A stretch of 5,212 bases of DNA, taken from NCBI GenBank assembly GCA_947470885.1, contig CANIXE010000189.1:1-5212 (forward strand), given 5' to 3'. The translations under genes and the position numbers were made by a program. A model generated the notes under the pieces. The model did no database searches. It had not been told where the DNA came from and worked only from the letters and a program-made list of their open reading frames with translations. Positions 1-5,212 of the stretch are shown here, in pieces; within the stretch, counting starts at the first letter, position 1, and every line of letters starts with the position of its first letter. Origin of the DNA: Planctomycetota bacterium. Lineage in GTDB: Bacteria; Planctomycetota; UBA11346.

Positions 1-2
1 AG

Positions 3-476
3 GACCTGGACCTGGATGCTACCGACCAGGCCACCGGAATGGCAGCGCCAGTGGCCCACATCGTCCCCAAGGAGAGCTGGATGCCCAAGGACGGCGAAGC
101 CAGGGCGGTGCCCATGCACACCCGCCTGGTGGAGATCATCCGTCCGTTCCGGAAGCCGGAGGGCTACCTGCTCATGCCGGTGAAGGCCATGCCCAAACGC
201 GGCGGGACGAAGCGGGTCTACCGCTACGACCCCAAGAAGGTCTGGAATCGGGTCCTGGCCAAGGCGGTGTCTGCCGGGGCGAAAGAAATTACGCCCCACG
301 GCATGCGACACTCGTTCTGCTCGAACCTGCTGATCTCAGGGGTCTCGGACGTCCTGGTGGCCCGCTGGCTGGGCCATGCCGACACCACGATGGTTCACCA
401 GCACTACGGGCACTTGCTGGCCTACCACGGCGACATCAATCGGATGGTCTTCGGCACCACCCCAACCAAGGGGTGA
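3..476 (+). CDS. Tyrosine recombinase / integrase, C-terminal catalytic part (5' end outside window)
   Basis: This is a site-specific recombinase that cuts and rejoins DNA through a tyrosine nucleophile. The reading frame is open from base 3, so the start lies upstream and 157 residues are visible. Counting from the Met at base 39, the family motifs are: a beta-hairpin lysine region (SWMPKDGEARAVPM, Lys17 the likely conserved Lys), box II HGMRHSF (His87, Arg90), the LGH motif (His113) and the nucleophile in HQHYGH (Tyr123). The box I arginine and the N-terminal core- and arm-binding domains must lie left of the window. The protein ends 22 residues after the Tyr, normal for the family, and the stop is followed by an intrinsic terminator, so the C-terminus is intact. 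The gene reads toward the 3' end of a tRNA-Pro gene about 150 bases away, which suggests the integrase of an island or prophage inserted there. The family is clear; the exact element type cannot be told. Confidence 0.93.
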   Translation, partial: DLDLDATDQATGMAAPVAHIVPKESWMPKDGEARAVPMHTRLVEIIRPFRKPEGYLLMPVKAMPKRGGTKRVYRYDPKKVWNRVLAKAVSAGAKEITPHGMRHSFCSNLLISGVSDVLVARWLGHADTTMVHQHYGHLLAYHGDINRMVFGTTPTKG

Positions 477-485
477 CGCCGAAGG

Positions 486-580
486 CTGGGTGAAGGGCTC
501 CGGCCCTTCATTTTACGTCGAGCGGCGGGGGGAACTGGGTGCAGTACTGGGTGCAAGGCCGAAAACGGGGCTTCTGGGTG
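486..580 (+). repeat. Four CTGGGTG direct repeats between integrase and tRNA
   Basis: The heptamer CTGGGTG occurs at 486-492, 535-541, 547-553 and 574-580. The two middle copies share a longer 10-base unit, ACTGGGTGCA (534-543 and 546-555), repeated with a 12-base period. The first copy overlaps the 5' edge of the integrase terminator stem. All copies have the same orientation and lie in the noncoding stretch between the integrase stop and the tRNA. Position and spacing would suit integrase arm-type or excisionase binding sites next to an attachment site; that function is inferred, not shown. Confidence 0.5.
491..514 (+). terminator. Intrinsic terminator of the integrase gene
   Basis: A perfect 8-bp stem (TGAAGGGC at 491-498, GCCCTTCA at 503-510) with a TCCG tetraloop is followed directly by TTTTA. 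It starts 14 bases after the integrase stop codon. GC-rich stem, stable tetraloop and short T run together fit a Rho-independent terminator on the + strand. Confidence 0.8.
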
Positions 581-584
581 AAAA

Positions 585-625
585 CGACAAAGCCCTGGAA
601 GTGGTTAACTTCCAGGGCTTTATCG
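585..625. terminator. Near-perfect palindrome, probable tRNA-Pro terminator (possibly bidirectional)
   Basis: A 13-bp perfect inverted repeat (589-601 with 609-621) encloses a 7-base loop, TGGTTAA. One mismatch (588/622) further out, pairing resumes for 3 bp (585-587 with 623-625). Read on the - strand it starts 3 bases after the tRNA CCA end, and the stem's own trailing TTT is followed by GTCGTTTT, an imperfect U-tract. This fits an intrinsic terminator for the tRNA. On the + strand the stem is followed by TTTATCGTTT, so it may also stop read-through from the integrase side. If the tRNA is an attachment site, this hairpin lies on the element side of the junction. Confidence 0.65.
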
Positions 626-627
626 TT

Positions 628-706
628 TGGTCGGACCGACAAGATTCGAACTTGCGACCTCTACCACCCCAAGGTAGCGCTCTAATCCAGGCTGAGCTAC
701 GGTCCG
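628..706 (-). tRNA. tRNA-Pro (anticodon GGG), CCA encoded
   Basis: A complete 79-nt cloverleaf can be folded by eye on the - strand. The acceptor stem CGGACCG pairs perfectly with CGGTCCG, followed by discriminator A and an encoded CCA (628-630). The D stem is GCTC/GAGC with an 11-base loop containing GG. The anticodon stem CTACC/GGTAG is perfect, with loop TTGGGGT: anticodon GGG at 668-670 (complement strand) and G37, as expected for proline tRNAs. The variable loop is AGGTC. The T stem GCAAG/CTTGT has one G-U pair, with loop TTCGAAT. The tRNA reads CCC (and CCU) codons. It lies 79 bases downstream of gap on the same strand, and no convincing promoter is visible between them, so it may be transcribed with gap. 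Its 3' half is the probable attachment site of the neighbouring integrase. Confidence 0.97.
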
Positions 707-738
707 GCGAGGGGGAGGACTGTGGTGGGTCTTCCCCG

Positions 739-779
739 TTCGTCAAGGTGCTTGTTTCATCAACAAGCACCTTGACGAA
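739..779 (-). terminator. 18-bp perfect hairpin after gap (terminator-like, no U-tract)
   Basis: A perfect 18-bp inverted repeat (739-756 with 762-779; arm core CGTCAAGGTGCTTG) has a 5-base loop. It begins 6 bases after the gap stop codon. On the - strand it is followed by CGGGGAAGACC, with no T run, so it is not a standard intrinsic terminator. It may protect the 3' end of the gap mRNA, act as a processing site between gap and the tRNA, or terminate weakly. The remaining bases 707-738 show nothing recognisable. Confidence 0.55.
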
Positions 780-785
780 TTGGGC

Positions 786-1832
786 TCAGATGCCCTTGGC
801 GGTCATGAACCGGAGGAGGTCGATGACGCGGTTGCTGTAGCCCCATTCATTGTCGTACCAGGACACCAGCTTGAAGAAGTTGGCGTTCAGTTCGACGGAC
901 GAGCCGGCGTCGTAGATCGACGAGCGGTTGTCGTGGATGAAGTCGGTGCTGACGACTTCTTCATCCGAGTAGCCCAGGATGCCCTTGAGGTTGGTTTCGC
1001 TGGCCTTCTTGATCGCGGCGTTGATCTCCTTGATGGAGGTCGCCTTTTCGGTCTTGAAGGTCAGGTCCACCACCGACACGGTGGGGGTGGGCACGCGGAA
1101 GGCCATGCCGGTGAGCTTGCCCTTCACCTGGGGCAGCACGAGGGCGACGGCCTTGGCCGCACCGGTGGTGCTGGGGATGATGTTCTGGGCTGCAGTGCGG
1201 CCGCCCTTCCAGTCCTTCTTCGAGGGACCGTCGACGGTCTTCTGGGTCGCGGTGTAGCTGTGCACGGTGGTCATCAGACCCTCGGTCAAGCCGAAGCCGG
1301 CGTCGAGAACGGCCTTGACCAGGGGGGCCAGGCAGTTCGTGGTGCAGCTGGCGTTGGACACGATCTTGTGCTTGGCGGCGTCGTATTCCTTCTCGTTCAC
1401 GCCCATGACCACGGTCTTCACGCCGTCGCCGGAAGCGGGGGCCGAGATGATCACTCGCTTGGCGCCCGCCTTGATGTGCAGGCCGGCCTTCTCATCGCTG
1501 GTGAACAGACCGGTGGACTCGATGACGACGTCGACGGCCAGGTCCTTCCAGGGCCAGTTGTCTTTGCAGGCGAGGACTTTGATTTCCTTGCCGTTGACCA
1601 CGAGGATGTCGTCCTCGGCCTTGTCGGCAGCGGACTTCTTGGAGCTGACCTCCCCGGCGAACTTGCCCTGGGTGGAGTCAAACTTCACCAGGTAGGCGAG
1701 GTTGTCGGCGGGGACGAGGTCGTTGACGGCGACGATGTTGAACTCGGTGCCGAGGGCACCCTGTTCGACGAGGGCGCGGAAGACGAGGCGGCCGATGCGG
1801 CCGAAGCCGTTGATGGCGACATTGATAGCCAT
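786..1832 (-). CDS. gap: Glyceraldehyde-3-phosphate dehydrogenase, NAD-type (348 aa)
   Basis: This cytoplasmic glycolytic enzyme oxidises glyceraldehyde 3-phosphate with NAD+ and phosphate to 1,3-bisphosphoglycerate, and runs in reverse in gluconeogenesis. The N-terminal Rossmann fold opens with INGFGRIGR (residues 7-15), and VNDL (37-40) ends the second strand; its Asp is typical of NAD-preferring forms. The catalytic motif SNASCTTNC (159-167) gives Cys163, and His191 lies in TTVHSYT. The S-loop carries TVDGPSKKDWKGGR, the GapA-like class, and the C-terminus has SWYDNEWGYSNRVIDL. At 348 residues it is slightly longer than the usual 330-340 and looks intact. The start at 1832 was chosen because AGGAG (1839-1843) lies 6 bases upstream and the protein then begins MAINVAINGFGR; an in-frame ATG at 1919 adds 29 unrelated residues without a ribosome site. 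It is probably its own transcription unit, 209 bases downstream of the preceding gene. Confidence 0.98.
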   Translation of the reverse strand: MAINVAINGFGRIGRLVFRALVEQGALGTEFNIVAVNDLVPADNLAYLVKFDSTQGKFAGEVSSKKSAADKAEDDILVVNGKEIKVLACKDNWPWKDLAVDVVIESTGLFTSDEKAGLHIKAGAKRVIISAPASGDGVKTVVMGVNEKEYDAAKHKIVSNASCTTNCLAPLVKAVLDAGFGLTEGLMTTVHSYTATQKTVDGPSKKDWKGGRTAAQNIIPSTTGAAKAVALVLPQVKGKLTGMAFRVPTPTVSVVDLTFKTEKATSIKEINAAIKKASETNLKGILGYSDEEVVSTDFIHDNRSSIYDAGSSVELNANFFKLVSWYDNEWGYSNRVIDLLRFMTAKGI

Positions 1833-2041
1833 GGGATTCTCCTGACTGGGGTTGGCGCGGAAGGCGGCAAAGCTAGGAAAGGGGTCCGCTTTGCAAGACG
1901 GCAGGACCGGGCGATCCATAGGCTGTCGGTTGATGCATCATCATGCCGTCACTCAATGAAGATTTCCGGATCTGGACGTATGTAGGGTGGACCGGCGGCC
2001 AATCCCCAGATCCTCTTTCCCTTTTTTTTCACAACCCCGAC
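1833..2041. other. Intergenic region upstream of gap (candidate control region)
   Basis: This 209-base noncoding stretch separates the stop of the beta-barrel gene from the gap start and must hold the gap promoter if gap is transcribed on its own. I see no confident -35/-10 pair on the - strand: TTGAGT (1951-1956) has only a poor -10 match at 17 bases. What is visible is a perfect 10-bp palindrome TGATGCATCA (1931-1940), a 7-bp inverted repeat GCAAAGC/GCTTTGC (1867-1873, 1888-1894), an 8-bp inverted repeat GGATCTGG/CCAGATCC (1968-1975, 2006-2013), and an 8-base A-run on the - strand (2022-2029). No intrinsic terminator for the upstream - strand gene is evident. Confidence 0.5.
1839..1843 (-). 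promoter_or_regulatory. Ribosome binding site of gap
   Basis: On the - strand AGGAG lies 6 bases before the ATG at 1832, a near-ideal Shine-Dalgarno and spacing. It decides between this start and the in-frame ATG 87 bases upstream, which has no such site. Confidence 0.85.
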
Positions 2042-3061
2042 TCAGTAGCCGGCGGTCAACGCCAAGGATCCATACCAGGCCGGATCAGTGCTCAGGCGAT
2101 CGTTGCCCCGGACGGAGGGGGTATCAGTGATATAGACATCTCGCTGGAGGATCCGGCCCCCGGTCAGGCGCAGGCTGTTGCCTGGGAAGGGCCGCCATTC
2201 GCCGCTGACGAACACCCGGATGGTGCGGAAGATCAGCCGTTCCTGGGGATCGTCGAGGTCCGCCAGCATCCAGCTTTCGGCGCTGATGGAGCCACCGGCC
2301 TTCACCGCCCACGGTCCGCCTGGACCCAGCTTGGCCTTGGGGGTCCCCGGGGCCCAGGTCACCGCCGCCTGGACCCGGTCCACGGGGAAGAAGCTGCCCC
2401 CCACCGACCAGTCGTCGACCCAGCGCCAGTCAGCCATGACAAAGGGGATGCCGGCGTTGATCCGCAGCCCCTGCTCGGGCCGGAACCATTGGTAGGCCAC
2501 CATGGGTAGGGGAACGCCGGGCAGGAAGGTGCTGTTGCGGTCATAGCGCAGACCGAATTGCCAGCCATCCATCCCGGTCGTGGGGAAGAAAGAAAACGCC
2601 GTGCCGCCCACGGAAATCAACCGAGCGCTGGCATACGGATGATCAGACGGGGAGCTGATTTCGGCATCCACCCCGAAGATTCGGCCTTCCGGGGTGATCA
2701 TCCGGTAGAAGCCACCCACCCGGACATCCTGGAGTTTCTCGGGTAGGCTGCCGCTCTGGGGGAGCTGGGCGTCACTGTCCAGACGCACCTGATTGCCGCC
2801 CACCCGCAGCCAGGCCTCGCTTCCGTCATCCTTCCAGATCCGCCCTGCAACCTGGGCGAAACCGCCGCTGCGCCCCAGGGTCGCCACCTGATCCCGCACC
2901 GGGGTGGATTGTTCGCCGCCAAATGCACTGGTCAGGCGCACTTGGGGTCGGTCCCGCAGGGGCATGTACCACTGGGCGGCCGCGGGCGAGTCCAGGGCGT
3001 CCAGGGCCGGCAGGGAGGCGGTAAGGACCAACAGGGCGCAGGCGGGCAGCAGGGGGTTCAT
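2042..3061 (-). CDS. Secreted protein, probable outer-membrane beta-barrel (339 aa), coupled to RND pump
   Basis: I do not recognise the function. The N-terminus has a hydrophobic stretch (residues about 3-20) and a possible signal-peptidase site after SPAAA (residue 29), though it lacks the usual early Lys/Arg. The rest is rich in Trp, Tyr, Phe and Gly, with short alternating strands such as GWQFGLRYDRN and MADWRWVDDWSVGGSFF. It ends SLALTAGY, with alternating hydrophobics and a terminal Tyr, the C-terminal signature expected for BAM-inserted outer-membrane barrels. It shows none of the long helical, coiled-coil character of TolC-type channels and is shorter than the usual 400-500 residues. 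From memory it resembles the uncharacterised DUF6268-type barrels; this needs a profile search. The start codon overlaps the RND stop as ATGA (3058-3061), with GAGG 7 bases upstream, which implies translational coupling and a shared role. Real gene: high confidence. Barrel: moderate. Role in efflux: inferred. Confidence 0.8.
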   Translation of the reverse strand: MNPLLPACALLVLTASLPALDALDSPAAAQWYMPLRDRPQVRLTSAFGGEQSTPVRDQVATLGRSGGFAQVAGRIWKDDGSEAWLRVGGNQVRLDSDAQLPQSGSLPEKLQDVRVGGFYRMITPEGRIFGVDAEISSPSDHPYASARLISVGGTAFSFFPTTGMDGWQFGLRYDRNSTFLPGVPLPMVAYQWFRPEQGLRINAGIPFVMADWRWVDDWSVGGSFFPVDRVQAAVTWAPGTPKAKLGPGGPWAVKAGGSISAESWMLADLDDPQERLIFRTIRVFVSGEWRPFPGNSLRLTGGRILQRDVYITDTPSVRGNDRLSTDPAWYGSLALTAGY

Positions 3062-5212
3062 GGAATCGCCTCGGGGTGTTCTGATGGACTTGCAGCCGGA
3101 CGCCAGCGGAACAACCCGGCCACATCGTCCATCAAGGTGAAAACCACCGGGATGACGATCAGGCTGAGGAAGGTCGAGGTGATCAGACCGCCGATTACCG
3201 CCACCGCCATGGGGGAACGGAAGCTGGGGTCCACGCTCCAGCCCAGGGCGATGGGCAGCATGCCCGCGCCCATGGCGATGGTGGTCATCAGGATCGGCCG
3301 GGCCCGTTTATGGCAGGCATCCAGGATCGCCTCCCGCCGGGGCAGACCCTTTTCCCGCAGGGCGATCACCGCGTAATCCACCAGCAGGATGGAATTCTTG
3401 GTGGTGATCCCCATCAGCATCAGCAGGCCGATGACCGAGGGCATGGAGAAACTGTTGCCGGTGAGGAGCAGCGCCCCCAAAGCACCGCCGATGGCCAGGG
3501 GCAGGGCCGCCAGGATCGTCGCCGGCTGGAGGAAATCGTGGAACAGCAGGACCAGGACCATGTAGATGCACAGCAGGCCGATGAGCATCGCCTTGGCGAA
3601 GCCGCCGAATAGTTCGGCCATCCGTTCTGCGTCCCCGGAGACGCTGCGGGTCACCCCGGCGGGCAGGTGTTGCAACGACGGCAGGCGATCCACCAGGGGG
3701 GTGATGTCCCCCAGCAGCCGGCCATTCAGCTCGACGGCGATCCCCACTTTGCGTTGGCGGTCCAGGCGGTCGATCTGGGCCGGACCGCTGGCCAGTTCCA
3801 CCGCCGCCACCGAGCCCAACAGCACCGGACCCTGGCTGCCGGGAATGCGCAGACGGCTCAGGGCGTCCAGGTCGGCCCGAGCGGCATCCGCCAGGCGCAC
3901 ACGGATCGCCAGCTGGCGTTGGGGCAGGTTCAGCTTCGCCAACTTCACCGCAAAGTCCCCGCCGGTGGCCACCCGCACGGTGTTCATCAGCGCCGCCGAG
4001 GTCACCCCCAGATCGGCGGCCCGGGCGAAGTCCGGGGTGATCTGGATTTCCGGGCGGAGCAGGCTGGCGTCGGAGGTGATCGCCCCCAGGCCGGGCAGGG
4101 TCCGCAGGTCCCGAATCACCGCCTGGCTGGCGTCCGCCAGGGCCTTGGCGTCGTTTCCAGCGAGGATCAGATCGAGTTTTTCCCCGGATTCCCCCAGGCC
4201 CAGGGTCATCCGCGCTCCGGGAATCACCGCCAACTGCCGGCGCAGGTCCTTTTCGATGGCGGTTTGGGAACGATTGCGCTGGGCGTGGGGCTTGAGGATG
4301 ACGGTGATGGTGGCCTTGCGCACATCGCTGGAACCCAAGCTGTCGAAGCCATTGCCGGCGGTGCTGCCCACCACCGTGAACAGGGTGGTGACCTCGGGGG
4401 TGCGACCGACGATTTCGGTGGCTTGGTCGGCCAGCCGACGGGTGTCCTCCAAGGTCGCACCGGGGGGCAGTTCCAGGGTGATTCGGGTCTGGCCCCGGTC
4501 GGAGGCCGGGATGAACGTGGTGGACAGGAAGGGGGCCAGGGCCACCGACCCGGCTAGGAACAGGCCGACGCTGAACATGGTCAAGAACCGGTGGGCCAGG
4601 CTCCAGCGGACGATGGCCAGGTAGGGGGCCATCCACCAGCCGTCCTTGGCTTCTCCGGTGACGGGTTTCAGCAGATAGGCGCACATCATCGGGGTCAGCA
4701 GGCGGGCGACCACCAACGACGCCACCACCGCCACGGCAGCGGTCCAGCCAAACTCTCGGAACACCTTCCCCGGGATGCCCCCCATGAACGCCGTGGGCAG
4801 GAACACCGCCACCAGGGTGAACGTGGTGGCGATCACCGCTAAGCCGATCTCGTCCGCGGCCTCCATCGCCGCCTGGTAGGGCGTCTTGCCCATCCGCAGG
4901 TGGCGGACGATGTTTTCCACCTCCACAATCGCGTCATCCACCAGGATCCCCACCACCAGGGACATCGCCAGCAGGGTCACCACGTTCAGGCTGAAGCCGA
5001 ACATCTGCATCGCCAAAAACGTTGGGATCACCGACAACGGCAGGGCGATGGCGGAAATCAAGGTCAGCCGCCATTCCCGGAGGAACCAGAAGACCACGAT
5101 CACCGCCAGCACCGCGCCCTCGATGAGCAGCTCCATGCTTTCGTGGAAATTCGCTTCGGTAAGTTCGACGGTGTTGAACATCTCCCGGATCTGCACTTGG
5201 GGATGATTCTGC
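3058..5212 (-). CDS. RND-family efflux permease (AcrB-like, HAE-1 type), C-terminal two thirds; N-terminus outside window
   Basis: This inner-membrane, proton-driven transporter works as a trimer with a periplasmic adaptor and an outer-membrane channel to expel drugs or other amphiphiles. The frame is open to the right edge; about 717 of an expected 1,040 residues are visible, starting just before TM2. Counting from base 5196, TM2-TM6 span about 22-178, TM7 203-222, the second porter/docking domain about 225-530 and TM8-TM12 about 533-690. The proton-relay residues are all present: Asp87-Asp88 in GILVDDAIVEVENI (TM4), Lys600 in GITTKNSILLVDYA (TM10), and Arg631 and Thr638 in RARPILMTT (TM11). 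The Lys-to-Arg and Lys-to-Thr distances (31 and 38) match AcrB K940, R971 and T978. The DD pair and this sequence pattern favour HAE-1 over heavy-metal (CusA-type) pumps. It is unbroken in the visible part. An adaptor gene would be expected upstream, beyond the window. Its stop overlaps the start of the downstream barrel gene. Confidence 0.95.
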   Translation of the reverse strand, partial: QNHPQVQIREMFNTVELTEANFHESMELLIEGAVLAVIVVFWFLREWRLTLISAIALPLSVIPTFLAMQMFGFSLNVVTLLAMSLVVGILVDDAIVEVENIVRHLRMGKTPYQAAMEAADEIGLAVIATTFTLVAVFLPTAFMGGIPGKVFREFGWTAAVAVVASLVVARLLTPMMCAYLLKPVTGEAKDGWWMAPYLAIVRWSLAHRFLTMFSVGLFLAGSVALAPFLSTTFIPASDRGQTRITLELPPGATLEDTRRLADQATEIVGRTPEVTTLFTVVGSTAGNGFDSLGSSDVRKATITVILKPHAQRNRSQTAIEKDLRRQLAVIPGARMTLGLGESGEKLDLILAGNDAKALADASQAVIRDLRTLPGLGAITSDASLLRPEIQITPDFARAADLGVTSAALMNTVRVATGGDFAVKLAKLNLPQRQLAIRVRLADAARADLDALSRLRIPGSQGPVLLGSVAAVELASGPAQIDRLDRQRKVGIAVELNGRLLGDITPLVDRLPSLQHLPAGVTRSVSGDAERMAELFGGFAKAMLIGLLCIYMVLVLLFHDFLQPATILAALPLAIGGALGALLLTGNSFSMPSVIGLLMLMGITTKNSILLVDYAVIALREKGLPRREAILDACHKRARPILMTTIAMGAGMLPIALGWSVDPSFRSPMAVAVIGGLITSTFLSLIVIPVVFTLMDDVAGLFRWRPAASPSEHPEAIP

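Noticed and set aside
718..746. TTGACG as -35 of a tRNA promoter
   Set aside because: No -10-like hexamer at 16-18 bases, and the hexamer is part of the hairpin arm.
376..840. Open + strand frame of 154 codons containing RQDSNLRPLPP
   Set aside because: This is the familiar false protein made by translating the antisense strand of a tRNA gene; it also overlaps the integrase end and two hairpins.
1833..1919. Upstream in-frame ATG of gap at 1919
   Set aside because: It would add 29 residues absent from GAPDH and has no ribosome site; the ATG at 1832 has AGGAG 6 bases upstream and starts at the conserved N-terminus.
780..1985. 401-codon + strand frame opposite gap
   Set aside because: Antisense shadow of the clear GAPDH gene; Gly/Asp/Val-rich low-complexity product with no motifs.
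3308..4684. Long frames inside the RND gene on both strands (including 3566-4624 +)
   Set aside because: Out-of-frame shadows of a GC-rich gene; Pro/Arg/Gly-rich products with no recognisable domains, while the RND frame keeps all family motifs.
5194..5196. GTG as possible start of the RND gene
   Set aside because: The frame stays open to the window edge and this codon corresponds to the region just before TM2 of an AcrB-like protein, so it is internal.
1..5212. CRISPR array or insertion sequence
   Set aside because: No regularly spaced repeat-spacer units, transposase frame or IS-type terminal inverted repeats were seen.

Overview
The window is GC-rich bacterial chromosome from a Gram-negative organism: it encodes an inner-membrane RND efflux pump and a predicted outer-membrane beta-barrel. 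By memory-based comparison only, the GAPDH (348 residues, PADNLAYLVKFDSTQGKF and FIHDNRSSIYDAGS segments) resembles enzymes of the Planctomycetes/Verrucomicrobia/Lentisphaerae group. That placement is tentative.

Left part (1-627): the C-terminal catalytic half of a tyrosine recombinase (integrase) on the + strand, cut by the window edge. It is followed by a compact intrinsic terminator, four copies of the heptamer CTGGGTG, and a near-perfect palindrome that ends 7 bases from a tRNA gene. Middle (628-706): a complete tRNA-Pro (anticodon GGG, encoded CCA) on the - strand, with its 3' end facing the integrase. This is the classic arrangement of an integrated island or prophage using a tRNA 3' end as attachment site, so the element-chromosome junction probably lies at about 628-665, with mobile DNA to the left and host DNA to the right.

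Right part (707-5212), all genes on the - strand: an RND efflux permease (its N-terminal third lies beyond the right edge) overlaps by 4 bases (ATGA) a gene for a 339-residue secreted, probable outer-membrane beta-barrel protein. After a 209-base intergenic region comes gap, the glycolytic glyceraldehyde-3-phosphate dehydrogenase, then an 18-bp perfect hairpin, then the tRNA.

The efflux pair is translationally coupled and probably works together, although the outer-membrane partner is not a TolC-type channel. gap is a separate housekeeping gene. No wholly new system is evident. The points most worth a second look are the island edge with its repeated heptamers and the RND pump coupled to an unrecognised barrel.
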